A stretch of 64,000 bases of DNA from Microtetraspora malaysiensis. GTDB taxonomy: Bacteria > Actinomycetota > Actinomycetes > Streptosporangiales > Streptosporangiaceae. The notes under the pieces are model-generated. The model had not been told where the DNA came from and did not search any database. It worked only from the letters and a program-made list of their open reading frames with translations. The position numbers and the translations under genes were made by a program. The stretch is taken from contig NZ_BBYJ01000005.1 in assembly GCF_001528665.1 (NCBI RefSeq), positions 124,001 through 188,000 on the forward strand, in the 5' to 3' direction. The stretch's first letter is position 1, and each line of letters starts with the position of its first letter. Of this stretch, positions 7,843 through 16,478 are shown in pieces.

Positions 7843-8693
7843 CGCAGGTCGGGTTCCTCGGCGCGTTCCTCGGCGGGCTGCTCTCGCTCGTCAGCCCGTG
7901 CTCGGCGCTGCTGCTGCCGTCGTTCTTCGCGTACGCCTTCGACCGGGTGGGCACGCTGGCCCGGCGCACGGCGGTGTTCTACGCGGGGCTCGCGGTCGTG
8001 CTCGTGCCGCTGGGCGCGGGCGTCGGCGCGGTCGGGGCGCTGATCACCCGCTACCGGGACGTGGCGACCACCGTCGGTGGGGTCGTGCTGATCGTCCTCG
8101 GTGGCGCCGCCGTCCTGGGAAAGGGCTTCGGCGTGGCCGCCGCCGGCCGGGCGGCGGCGCGGATCCGGATCTCCTCCACCGCCTCGGTGTTCGCGCTCGG
8201 CGCGGTCTACGGCCTGGCCGGGTTCTGCTCGGGGCCGCTGCTCGGCAGCGTGCTGACCGTCTCCGCCGCCGGGGGCGCGCCCGCGTACGGCGCGGCGCTG
8301 ATGGCGCTCTACGCGCTCGGCATGGCCGTGCCGCTGTTCGTCCTCGCGCTGCTGTGGGACCGCTTCGACCTCGGCCGCAGGTCCTGGCTGCGGGGCCGGC
8401 CGATCCGCCTCGGCCCGCTGCGCACGCACACCACCAGCCTGGTCTCCGGGCTGCTCTTCATCGCCATCGGCGTGCTGTTCCTCGTCACGGACGGCACCGC
8501 TTCCCTCGGAGGGCTGTCCGGCGTGGACGAGCAGTTCTCACTGCAGGTGTGGCTCCGGGACGTGGCCGGCCACGTGCCCGACGCGGCGCTGCCGCTGGCG
8601 CTCGTCCTGGTCGCCCTGGCCGTCCTCGCGGCGCGCGCCTACCGCGGCCGCGCCGCCCGCTCCCGCGACGACGGCGCGCCCGGCGGCGGATGA
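7839..8693 (+). CDS. CcdA/DsbD-like membrane thiol-disulfide carrier
   Basis: 284 residues with about six hydrophobic segments (DsbD transmembrane domain family). The two conserved membrane cysteines are present: Cys21 in 'SPCSALLLP' and Cys130 in 'GFCSGPLLG'. CcdA proteins move electrons from cytosolic thioredoxin to thiol proteins outside, for cytochrome c maturation or other partners. The gene overlaps the preceding dsbA-like gene by 4 nt, which names its probable partner. A second, longer periplasmic-type loop near residues 210-245 precedes the last helix. Confidence 0.88.
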   Translation: MTQVGFLGAFLGGLLSLVSPCSALLLPSFFAYAFDRVGTLARRTAVFYAGLAVVLVPLGAGVGAVGALITRYRDVATTVGGVVLIVLGGAAVLGKGFGVAAAGRAAARIRISSTASVFALGAVYGLAGFCSGPLLGSVLTVSAAGGAPAYGAALMALYALGMAVPLFVLALLWDRFDLGRRSWLRGRPIRLGPLRTHTTSLVSGLLFIAIGVLFLVTDGTASLGGLSGVDEQFSLQVWLRDVAGHVPDAALPLALVLVALAVLAARAYRGRAARSRDDGAPGGG

Positions 8694-8754
8694 CACCCGC
8701 CGTTCGCGGCTCGCCTGCTTCGGTTCGGCTCCGGCGGCGTCTTATGTTCGGACG

Positions 8755-10059
8755 GTGGATCGACGCAGACGGGTGCCGCGCACCGACACCGTGCTGGCCG
8801 CACCGGAACTGGTCGCGGCGCAGGGACGCCTCGGGAGAGCGGCCGTCAAGGAGGCCGTCGCCGCCGCCCAGCGGCGCGTACGGCACGGCGAGCTGAGCCC
8901 GGACGACGTCGTCCGGGCGGCGGTCGCGGCGCTGCCCGCGCGCGCCGCCGCCCTGCGCCCGGTGATCAACGCTACCGGCGTGCTGTTGCACACCAACCTC
9001 GGCCGGGCGCCGCTGTCGGCGGCGGCGATCGAGGCGGTGACGGCGGCGGCGGGGGCCGCCGACGTGGAGTTCGACCTCGCCACCGGCAGGCGGGCCCGGC
9101 GGGGACGGGACGCGCTCGACGCGCTGGCGCGGGCGGTCCCCGCCGCCGAGGACGCGCACGTCGTCAACAACAACGCCGCCGCGCTCATCCTCGCCGCCAC
9201 CGCGCTGGCCCGGGGGCGCGAGATCGTGGTCAGCCGCGGCGAACTGGTCGAGATCGGGGACGGCTTCCGGATCCCCGACCTGCTGGTCTCGACGGGGGCG
9301 CGGCTGCGCGAGGTCGGCACCACGAACCGGACCTCGCGCGAGGACTACGCCGCGGCGCTCGGCCCGGACACCGGGTTCGTGCTCAAGGTGCACCCGTCGA
9401 ACTACCGGATCGAGGGGTTCACCGGTGCCGCGGGCGTCGCCGAGCTGGCCGGGCTCGGCGTGCCCGTCGTGGCCGACGTCGGCTCCGGCCTGCTCCGCCC
9501 CGAGCCGCTGCTGCCGGACGAGCCGGACGCCGCGACCGCGCTCGGCTCCGGCGCCGACCTGGTCACGGCCAGCGGCGACAAACTGCTCGGCGGCCCGCAG
9601 GCCGGGCTGCTGCTCGGCCGCCGCGCCCTGGTCGAGCGGTGCCGGCGGCACCCGCTCGCCCGCGCCCTGCGCGTGGACAAGCTCACCCTGGCCGCGCTGG
9701 AGGCCACCCTGCGCGGCCCCGCGACACCGGTCGCCGAGGCGCTGCGCGCCGACCCGGAGGAGCTGGCCGCCCGCGCGGCGGCCCTCGCGGGCACGCTCGC
9801 CCGGGCCGGCCTCGACGCGCGCGCCGTGCCCAGCGCGGCGGCCGTGGGCGGCGGCGGAGCGCCCGGCATCACACTGCCGAGCGCGGCGGTGAGCCTGCCC
9901 GTACGGCTCGCCGCGCCGCTGCGCACCGGCGAGCCGCCCGTCGTCGGCCGGATCGAGGGCGGGCGGCTCCTCCTCGACCTGCGCGCCGTACCGGCGGCGC
10001 GGGACGGCGACGTGGCGCGGGCCGCGCTGGCCGCGCACGCGGCTCCGGAGGGGGAGTGA
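8755..10059 (+). CDS. selA: L-seryl-tRNA(Sec) selenium transferase SelA
   Basis: 434 residues (family 430-465). PLP-dependent fold with the lysine of the cofactor site at about residue 276 ('ASGDKLLGGPQAG') and strong family landmarks 'RPVINATGVLLHTNLGRAPLS' and 'GTTNRT'. It converts Ser-tRNA(Sec) to Sec-tRNA(Sec) using selenophosphate. Start GTG 8755 has no ribosome site, but TATGTT ends 6 nt before it, which fits leaderless transcription. selB starts within its stop codon (TGATG). Neither selC (tRNA-Sec), selD nor a clear selenoprotein gene is in the window, so these must lie elsewhere. Confidence 0.95.
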   Translation: MDRRRRVPRTDTVLAAPELVAAQGRLGRAAVKEAVAAAQRRVRHGELSPDDVVRAAVAALPARAAALRPVINATGVLLHTNLGRAPLSAAAIEAVTAAAGAADVEFDLATGRRARRGRDALDALARAVPAAEDAHVVNNNAAALILAATALARGREIVVSRGELVEIGDGFRIPDLLVSTGARLREVGTTNRTSREDYAAALGPDTGFVLKVHPSNYRIEGFTGAAGVAELAGLGVPVVADVGSGLLRPEPLLPDEPDAATALGSGADLVTASGDKLLGGPQAGLLLGRRALVERCRRHPLARALRVDKLTLAALEATLRGPATPVAEALRADPEELAARAAALAGTLARAGLDARAVPSAAAVGGGGAPGITLPSAAVSLPVRLAAPLRTGEPPVVGRIEGGRLLLDLRAVPAARDGDVARAALAAHAAPEGE

Positions 10060-11843
10060 TGCACGTCGTCGCCACCGCCGGTCACGTGGATCACGGCAAG
10101 TCCACGCTCGTGCGCGCCCTCACCGGGATGGAGCCGGACCGGCTGGAGGAGGAGCGGCGGCGCGGCCTGACGATCGAGCTCGGCTACGCGTGGACGTCGC
10201 TTCCCTCCGGGGAGCGGCTCGCGTTCGTGGACGTGCCCGGGCACGAGCGATTCCTGGCCACGATGCTGGCCGGAGTGGGACCGGCGCCCGCCGTGATGTT
10301 CGTCGTCGCCGCCGACGAGGGCTGGATGCCCCAGTCGGAGGAGCACCTGGCCGCCCTGGAGGCCCTCGGGGTACGGCACGGCCTGCTCGCGGTCACGCGG
10401 GCCGACCTCGCCGATCCGGGGCCCGCGACGGCGCAGGCGGCGGCGCGGCTGGCCCGCGCCGGACTGGGCGGCGTGGAGCGGGTCGCGGTGAGCGGGCGCA
10501 CCGGCGAAGGGCTGGACGGCCTGCGGGCGGTGCTGGACCGCCTCGTGGCCCGGCTGCCCGCGCCCGACCCCCGCGCACCGGTGCGCGTGTGGATCGACCG
10601 CGTGTTCACCGTGCGGGGGAGCGGCACCGTCGTGACGGGGACGCTGCCCGCCGGGACGGTCGCGGTCGGCGACGAGCTGGCGCTGCCCTCCGGCGCGGCG
10701 CGGGTGCGGGCGGTCGAATGCCTGAAGGAGGCGGTGCCGTCCGTGGCCGGGGTCGCGCGGGTGGCGCTCAACCTGCGCTCCTCCGCCGCGCCGCAACGCG
10801 GCCAGGTGCTCGTGACCCCGGGCGCGTGGACGTGGACCGACGTCGTGGACGTCCGGATCCGCCGGGTCGGCCCGGCCGCCGACCCGGGGGAGGGCGGGCC
10901 GGCCCTGCCGGCGCGGCTGACCGCGCACATCGGGTCGGCGGCCGCGGTGTGCGACGTGCGGCCGCTCGGCGGGCCGATCGCCCGGCTCCGCCTGGGCCGT
11001 CCGCTGCCGCTGCACCTGGGCGACGTGCTGCTCCTGCGCGACCCGGGACACAGCGCGGCCGTCCGGGTGCTGGCCGGGGCGACGGTGCTCGACCCCCGGC
11101 CGCCCGCGCTGCGGCGTAGAGGCGCGGCCGGGGAGCGCGCCGCCGAGCTCGCGGAGGCCGCGCCGGACGCCCGATCCCTGCTGCGTACGCACCGGCTGCT
11201 GCGTACGGCGGACCTGCGCGCCATGGGGTGCGCGCCCGAGGGCGAGCCGGTGTCCGGGGACTGGCACGCCGATCCGGCCCACTGGACCCGGCTCCGGGAG
11301 CGGTTGCCCGGCGCGGTCGGCCGGTACGCGGCCGAGCACCCCCTGGAGCCCGGGATGCCGGTCGAGGTCGCCCGGCGCGCGCTCGGCCTGCCCGACCGGC
11401 GGCTCGTCGCGTCCCTCGTCGCGCCGCCGCTCGCCGTCCACGACGGGCGGATCGTGACCGGGCCCGGTGACCGGGCCGCGGCGCTGCCCCCGGCCGTCGC
11501 CGCGGCGGTCGAGCGGCTGCGCGCCGAGCTCGCCGCCCGGCCCTTCCTCGCGCCGGAGGCGGGACGGCTGGCAGAGCTGGGCCTCGGCCCCAAGGAGGTG
11601 GCGGCGGCGGTGCGCACCGGCGCGCTGCTGCGGGTGGCCGAGGGCGTGGTGCTCCCGGCCGGCGCGGACCTGCGTGCGGCGGAGCTGCTCGCCCGCCTGC
11701 CGCAGCCGTTCACCGTCAGCGAGGCGCGGCGGGCGCTGGACAGCAGCCGCCGCGTCATGGTGCCGCTGCTCGAACATCTCGACCGGCGCGGGCTCACCGA
11801 ACGCGTCGACGACCTGCGCCGGCGGTGCCGTACGCCCTCCTGA
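10059..11843 (+). CDS. selB: Selenocysteine-specific elongation factor SelB
   Basis: 594 residues. G domain with G1 GHVDHGKS (residues 8-15), G3 DVPGHE and a TRAD motif at the G4 position; beta-barrel domains 2-3 follow, then winged-helix repeats (last ~200 residues) that bind SECIS RNA. It delivers Sec-tRNA(Sec) to UGA codons marked by a SECIS hairpin. The start ATG overlaps the selA TGA by one base. Arrangement selA-selB is the usual bacterial operon. Confidence 0.95.
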   Translation: MHVVATAGHVDHGKSTLVRALTGMEPDRLEEERRRGLTIELGYAWTSLPSGERLAFVDVPGHERFLATMLAGVGPAPAVMFVVAADEGWMPQSEEHLAALEALGVRHGLLAVTRADLADPGPATAQAAARLARAGLGGVERVAVSGRTGEGLDGLRAVLDRLVARLPAPDPRAPVRVWIDRVFTVRGSGTVVTGTLPAGTVAVGDELALPSGAARVRAVECLKEAVPSVAGVARVALNLRSSAAPQRGQVLVTPGAWTWTDVVDVRIRRVGPAADPGEGGPALPARLTAHIGSAAAVCDVRPLGGPIARLRLGRPLPLHLGDVLLLRDPGHSAAVRVLAGATVLDPRPPALRRRGAAGERAAELAEAAPDARSLLRTHRLLRTADLRAMGCAPEGEPVSGDWHADPAHWTRLRERLPGAVGRYAAEHPLEPGMPVEVARRALGLPDRRLVASLVAPPLAVHDGRIVTGPGDRAAALPPAVAAAVERLRAELAARPFLAPEAGRLAELGLGPKEVAAAVRTGALLRVAEGVVLPAGADLRAAELLARLPQPFTVSEARRALDSSRRVMVPLLEHLDRRGLTERVDDLRRRCRTPS

Positions 11844-11855
11844 TCAGGCATGCCC

Positions 11856-11884
11856 GATTTTGCGATCAATGGGCGATTTACAAT
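11856..11884 (+). promoter_or_regulatory. Possible promoter of the formaldehyde dehydrogenase gene
   Basis: A good -10 hexamer TACAAT (11879-11884) lies in the AT-richer spacer after selB; the -35 region (around 11856-11861) is weak. The leader to the fdhA ATG would be about 88 nt. This suggests fdhA is transcribed apart from selAB. Confidence 0.35.
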
Positions 11885-11978
11885 GAAGTGAGCTGCAATC
11901 TTCGGGCCGGATCCGGGGGTTCCGCGGTTCCCTCGGGCCGGGCCTGACCGGGTACGCCCGGGACGGGGAGGGGCAGAC

Positions 11979-13202
11979 ATGCCTGGGAACAAGGGCGTCG
12001 TATACGAGGGTCCGGGCACGGTCGAAGTGCACGCCATCGATTATCCCGAGTTCGAGCTGAAGGACGGCCCCGGCGTGAACCCGGCCAACGTGGGCCGCAA
12101 GGTTCCGCACGGCGCGATCGTCAAGGCGATCGCCACCAACATCTGCGGCAGCGACCAGCACATGGTGCGCGGCCGGACGACCGCCCCCCAGGGCCTCGTC
12201 CTCGGGCACGAGATCACCGGCGAGGTCGCCGAGGTCGGCCCGGACGTCGAGTTCGTCAAAGTCGGCGACATGGTCTCGGTGCCCTTCAACATCTCCTGCG
12301 GCCGCTGCCGCAACTGCAAGGAGGGCAAGACCGGCATCTGCGAGAACGTCAACCCGGACCGGCCCGGATCGGCGTACGGGTACGTCGACATGGGCGGCTG
12401 GGTCGGCGGCCAGGCGGAGTACGTGCTGGTGCCGTACGCCGACTGGAACCTGCTGAAGTTCCCGGACCGGGACCAGGCGATGGAGAAGATCCTCGACCTC
12501 GCCATGCTGGCCGACATCTTCCCCACCGGGTTCCACGGCTGCGTCACGGCCGGGGTCGGGCCGGGCTCGACCGTCTACATCGCGGGCGCGGGGCCGGTCG
12601 GACTGGCCGCGGCCGCGTCGGCGTTCCTGCTCGGGGCGGCGGTCGTCATCGTCGGCGATCTCAACAAGGAACGGCTGGCCCAGGCCCACGGCTTCGGCTG
12701 CGAGACCGCCGACGTGTCGCAGGGCGAGCCGCGCGAGCACATCGAGCGCATCCTCGGAGTGCCCGAGGTGGACTGCGCCGTGGACGCGGTGGGCTTCGAG
12801 GCGCGCGGCCACGGGCGCGAGGCCGGCACGGAGCACCCCGCCACCGTGCTCAACACGATTATGGACGTGACCCGGGCGGGCGGCGCCGTGGGCATCCCCG
12901 GCCTCTACGTCACCGGCGACCCCGGCGCCAAGGACGAGGCGGCCCGGCAGGGCTCGCTGTCGATCAGGATCGGCCTCGGCTGGGCCAAGTCGCTGGCGTT
13001 CGCCACCGGGCAGTGCCCGGTCATGCGCTACAACCGCCAGCTCATGATGGCGATCCTGCACGACCGGGTACGCATCGCCGACGCGGTGAACGCCACGCCG
13101 ATCCCGCTTGACCAGGCGCCGCGCGGCTACGCGGAGTTCGACAGGGGCGCGGCCCGCAAGTACGTGCTCGACCCGCACGGGATGCTCGCCGCGGCCGCCT
13201 GA
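11979..13202 (+). CDS. fdhA: Glutathione-independent formaldehyde dehydrogenase
   Basis: 407 residues, very close in layout to Pseudomonas putida FdhA (about 399). Catalytic zinc ligands Cys56 ('NICGSDQHMVRGRTT'), His77-Glu78 and a later Asp; structural zinc cysteines 107, 110, 113 and 121; Rossmann GAGPVG. The diagnostic strings 'VDCAVDAVGFEARGHG' and 'GLGWAKS' separate it from other zinc alcohol dehydrogenases. It oxidises formaldehyde (and some aldehydes by dismutation) with tightly bound NAD. Strong GGGGAGGGG ribosome site. It follows selB by 135 bp and converges on glpK. Confidence 0.92.
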   Translation: MPGNKGVVYEGPGTVEVHAIDYPEFELKDGPGVNPANVGRKVPHGAIVKAIATNICGSDQHMVRGRTTAPQGLVLGHEITGEVAEVGPDVEFVKVGDMVSVPFNISCGRCRNCKEGKTGICENVNPDRPGSAYGYVDMGGWVGGQAEYVLVPYADWNLLKFPDRDQAMEKILDLAMLADIFPTGFHGCVTAGVGPGSTVYIAGAGPVGLAAAASAFLLGAAVVIVGDLNKERLAQAHGFGCETADVSQGEPREHIERILGVPEVDCAVDAVGFEARGHGREAGTEHPATVLNTIMDVTRAGGAVGIPGLYVTGDPGAKDEAARQGSLSIRIGLGWAKSLAFATGQCPVMRYNRQLMMAILHDRVRIADAVNATPIPLDQAPRGYAEFDRGAARKYVLDPHGMLAAAA

Positions 13203-13208
13203 CGCCGA

Positions 13209-13222
13209 CGGGTCAGCACCCG
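13209..13222. terminator. Small hairpin between convergent genes
   Basis: CGGGT-CAGC-ACCCG, a perfect 5-bp stem with 4-nt loop, fills most of the 21-bp gap between the convergent fdhA and glpK stops. No T-run. It could serve as a weak bidirectional terminator. Confidence 0.35.
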
Positions 13223-13223
13223 C

Positions 13224-14708
13224 TCACGACCCGAACTTCCGCACGGCGTCCACCGCGTCCAGCCAGCGGCGGTACCCGTCGCCGGGCAGCGGCCGCGGCG
13301 TGAACACCTGGCGGCCCTCGCCCGCCTCGGCCACCTCGGCGAGGTCGCGCCAGACCCCGGCGCCGAGCCCGGCCAGGAAGGCCGCGCCCATCGCGGTGGT
13401 TTCGGTCGTCCTCGGCCGGACGACCGGCCGCCCGAGGAGGTCGGCCTGGATCTGGCAGAGCAGGTCGTTGGCCGCGGCCCCGCCGTCCACGGCGAGCCGG
13501 TCCACCGGGATGCTCGCCGTCCCGGTCACCGCCTCCACGACGTCGCGGATCTGGTACGCGATGCCGTCCAGGACGGCGCGGGCGACGTGCGCGTCGGTGG
13601 TGCCCCGGGTGATGCCGAGGATCGCGCCCCTGGCGTGCGGGTCCCAGTGCGGTGTGCCGATGCCGGTGAGCGCGGGGACGAAGACCACCCCCTCGCTGCC
13701 CGGCACGGACGCGGCCAGCCGCTCGCTGTCGGCGGAGCGCTCGATCAGCCGCAACCCGTCGCGCAACCACTGCACCGCCGCCCCGGTGACGAACACCGAC
13801 CCCTCCAGGGCGTACTGGACCGGCCGCCCTTCGAGCTGCCAGGCGACGGTGGACAGCAGCCCGGCGCCGGCCGGGGCGATCCGGTCGCCCGTGTTGACCA
13901 GTAGGAAGCTGCCGGTGCCGTACGTGCACTTCATCGCGCCGGGCGTGAACCCGGCCTGCCCGAACAGCGCCGCCTGCTGGTCGCCGGCCACGCCGGAAAT
14001 GGGCACGTCGAGCCCAAGGAAGTGCGCGGGATCGGTGCGGCCGATGCTCCCGCTGGACGGGACGATCTCCGGCAGCGCTGACGGCGGCACCCCGAAGAGC
14101 TCGGCCAGTTCGGGTGACCAGCACGCCGAGACGAGGTCGAGCAGCAGCGTCCGCGAGGCGTTGGACGGGTCGGTCGCGTGCAGCCGCCCGCCGGTCAGCC
14201 GGGCCAGCAGGTAGGAGTCGACCGTCCCGACCGCGACCCGGCCCGCGCGCACCCCGGCCCACACGTCGGGCACGTTCGCGCTCAGCCAGGCGAGCTTGGT
14301 CGCCGAGAAGTACGGGTCGAGAGGGAGCCCGGTGAGCTCGCGGACCCGCGGCTCGTGCTCGCGCAGCCGGTCGCACTCCCCGGCGGAGCGGCGGTCCTGC
14401 CACACGATCGCTCGGGTGGCCGGGCGCAGCGTGTCGCGCTCCCACAGGACGACGGTCTCGCGCTGGTTCGTCAGCCCCACGCAGGAGACCGCCGCCGGCT
14501 CGCCCCGGTCCGCCGCGGCGGCGGCCAGGGCGTCGGAGGCGGCGGTGAGCGTGGCCGCCCAGATCTCGTCGGGGTCGTGCTCCACCAGGCCGGGGGCGGG
14601 GAAGTGCTGCGGGAACTCACGCTGGCCGCGCGCCACCACCCGCCCGTCCTCGGCGACCAGCAGACAGGTGACGCCGGTCGTCCCGGCGTCGATGGCGAGG
14701 ACGGTCAC
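13224..14708 (-). CDS. glpK: Glycerol kinase (GlpK-type FGGY kinase)
   Basis: 494 residues, FGGY kinase family. Residues that contact glycerol in E. coli GlpK are kept: R-E in 'TNQRETVVLWE', Tyr in 'DPYFSATK' and Asp in 'GVAGDQQAALFG'. The phosphate loop reads 'DAGTTG' rather than 'DQGTTS'. Start is a GTG that overlaps the glpD stop (GTGA). It is the last gene of a ten-gene operon with a sugar-type ABC importer but no glycerol facilitator, so the true substrate may be glycerol released from an imported compound, or a related polyol as for EryA. Product would be the 3-phosphate. Confidence 0.88.
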   Translation of the reverse strand: MTVLAIDAGTTGVTCLLVAEDGRVVARGQREFPQHFPAPGLVEHDPDEIWAATLTAASDALAAAAADRGEPAAVSCVGLTNQRETVVLWERDTLRPATRAIVWQDRRSAGECDRLREHEPRVRELTGLPLDPYFSATKLAWLSANVPDVWAGVRAGRVAVGTVDSYLLARLTGGRLHATDPSNASRTLLLDLVSACWSPELAELFGVPPSALPEIVPSSGSIGRTDPAHFLGLDVPISGVAGDQQAALFGQAGFTPGAMKCTYGTGSFLLVNTGDRIAPAGAGLLSTVAWQLEGRPVQYALEGSVFVTGAAVQWLRDGLRLIERSADSERLAASVPGSEGVVFVPALTGIGTPHWDPHARGAILGITRGTTDAHVARAVLDGIAYQIRDVVEAVTGTASIPVDRLAVDGGAAANDLLCQIQADLLGRPVVRPRTTETTAMGAAFLAGLGAGVWRDLAEVAEAGEGRQVFTPRPLPGDGYRRWLDAVDAVRKFGS

Positions 14709-16468
14709 GCGGCACCGCTCCCGCGGCCGGCCAGCGCGCCGAGCAGCGGCACCAGCTCGGAGTCGTCCGAGGCGGCGAGCGCCGATCGGCGCACCTCGGC
14801 CGCCCGCACGTACTCCTCCGACTGCTCCCGCGCCCACTCCGCGCCGCGGCCGAGTGCCCCCGCGAGCAGCTCGGCGACGCGCGGGGCCGCCGCGGCGCCG
14901 CCGTCTGGGGTCTCCAGCCCGGCCCTGCTGCGCCGCAGCAGCACGTCGTCCACAGTCATCGCGGCCTCGTGCCGGGCCGCGTAGAGGACCTCGGCGGCCA
15001 GCAGCGAGGGTGCGCCCGGCACCGGCGCGAGCAGTTCGGGATCGCGCCGCCCCATGGCGAGCAGCGCCGGATAGTCCGAGCCGTAGCGGCGGGCCAGCCG
15101 TTCCACCGCGGAGACCGGTAGCCCGGCCGCGGCCGCGGCCGCGTCGCGGCGGGTCCAGGACTGGGCGAAACCGTTCGCGCCGACCAGCGAGAGGTGCTCG
15201 GTGGCGGAGGGGCGCACGGCGCGCAGCCCGGCCGCGACCGCGTCCACCGCGTCGCGGGCCATCACCCGGTACGTGGTGAGCTTGCCGCCGGCGACGACCA
15301 CGCAGCCGGGCGCGACCTCCCGTACCACGTGCTCGCGGCTGATCGCCTGGGTGTCCTGCCGGTCGGGCTGGTCCACCAGCGGCCGCAGGCCGGCGTACAC
15401 GCCGACCACGTCCGACGGCCGCAGCGGCTCGCGCAGCCACTGGTTGGCCTGGTCGAGCAGGTAGCGGACGTCGGCGCCGGTCGGCAGCACCGGCCCGGGG
15501 CCGATCTCCCACGGCGTGTCGGTGGTGCCGAGCAGCACGACGTCGCCGGTCGGGATGACGAACAGCACCGAGCTGGGCGTACGCGCGATGAGGGCGCTGT
15601 CCAGCGGCAGCCGCTCCCGGGAGAACACCAGGTGGACGCCCTTGGAGGCGCGCACCCGCACGTCGCCCGCGCCGAGCATCTTCTGGGCGAGCCCGGACCA
15701 GGGGCCGGTCGCGAGGACCACCCGCCGGGCCCGGACCCGGAACTCCGCTCCCGTCAGCGCGTCCACGCAGGTCGCGACGGTGTGGTCGGAGCGGCTCGCC
15801 AGGCCGGTGACCTTCACCCGGCTGAGCACGGTGGCGCCCTCGCGGGCCGCCGTACGGGCCAGGGTCAGGACGAGGCGGGCGTCGTCGACGTGGCCGTCCT
15901 CGTAGCGGAGCGCGCCGACCGCGGCGTCCGGCCGGAGCTGCGGCACCTGCCGGAGCAGGCCGCGCCGGCTCAGGTGCCGGTGCCGGCGGAAGCCGTGTCG
16001 GTCGCCCATGCCCGCCAGCGCGTCGTACAGCGTGAGCCCGGCCCCGACGTACCCGCGCTCCCACACCCGGCGGGTGAGCGGGTAGAGGAAGGACATCCGG
16101 CGCACGAGGTGCGGTGCCAGGTCCTGGAGCAGCCCGCGCTCGTGCAGCGCCTCGCGCACCAGGCCGAACTCCATCTGCTCCAGGTAGCGCACACCGCCGT
16201 GGAGCAGGCGGCTGGAGTTGCTCGACGTGCCGGAGGCGAGGTCGCCGCCCTCGACGAGCGCGGTGGTCAGGCCCCGCGAGGCCGCGTCGAGCGCGGCCCC
16301 GGTGCCGGTCGCGCCGCCGCCCACCACCAGGACGTCGAGCAGGTCGCGGCTCAGCTCGGCCAGGTCGGCGTCCCTGCGCAGCGGGTCGAGCGCGGCCCCC
16401 GCCCCAAAGGGCAGGTCGGCCGCGAACGGCTCCGGCGTTTCCTCGGCGTTCATCGTGTGCTGTGTCAT
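14705..16468 (-). CDS. glpD: FAD-dependent glycerol-3-phosphate dehydrogenase
   Basis: 587 residues, GlpD size. N-terminal FAD motif GGGATGTGAALDAASRG (about residues 49-65), then 'SRLLHGGVRYLEQ' and the downstream 'AGGKLTTYR', all GlpD signatures; C-terminal helical DAO_C domain. It oxidises glycerol 3-phosphate to dihydroxyacetone phosphate and passes electrons to quinone at the membrane. The GTG start of glpK overlaps its stop. ATG 16468 has GGGGGA upstream. EryB of erythritol catabolism is a close relative, so a different polyol phosphate cannot be excluded. Confidence 0.9.
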   Translation of the reverse strand: MTQHTMNAEETPEPFAADLPFGAGAALDPLRRDADLAELSRDLLDVLVVGGGATGTGAALDAASRGLTTALVEGGDLASGTSSNSSRLLHGGVRYLEQMEFGLVREALHERGLLQDLAPHLVRRMSFLYPLTRRVWERGYVGAGLTLYDALAGMGDRHGFRRHRHLSRRGLLRQVPQLRPDAAVGALRYEDGHVDDARLVLTLARTAAREGATVLSRVKVTGLASRSDHTVATCVDALTGAEFRVRARRVVLATGPWSGLAQKMLGAGDVRVRASKGVHLVFSRERLPLDSALIARTPSSVLFVIPTGDVVLLGTTDTPWEIGPGPVLPTGADVRYLLDQANQWLREPLRPSDVVGVYAGLRPLVDQPDRQDTQAISREHVVREVAPGCVVVAGGKLTTYRVMARDAVDAVAAGLRAVRPSATEHLSLVGANGFAQSWTRRDAAAAAAGLPVSAVERLARRYGSDYPALLAMGRRDPELLAPVPGAPSLLAAEVLYAARHEAAMTVDDVLLRRSRAGLETPDGGAAAAPRVAELLAGALGRGAEWAREQSEEYVRAAEVRRSALAASDDSELVPLLGALAGRGSGAA

Positions 16469-16478
16469 GCGCGTCCCC

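Noticed and set aside
7090-8693. Possible selenocysteine (in-frame TGA) in the DsbA/CcdA genes near selAB
   Set aside because: The active sites use ordinary TGC codons, and the reading after each TGA is the next gene in another frame.
8694-8754. Search for tRNA-Sec (selC) between ccdA-like gene and selA, and after selB
   Set aside because: No long-acceptor cloverleaf, UCA anticodon arm or T-loop sequence was found in either spacer.
9402-11777. 791-codon minus-strand open frame opposite selA-selB
   Set aside because: Composition-driven shadow; selA and selB on the plus strand have complete motifs.
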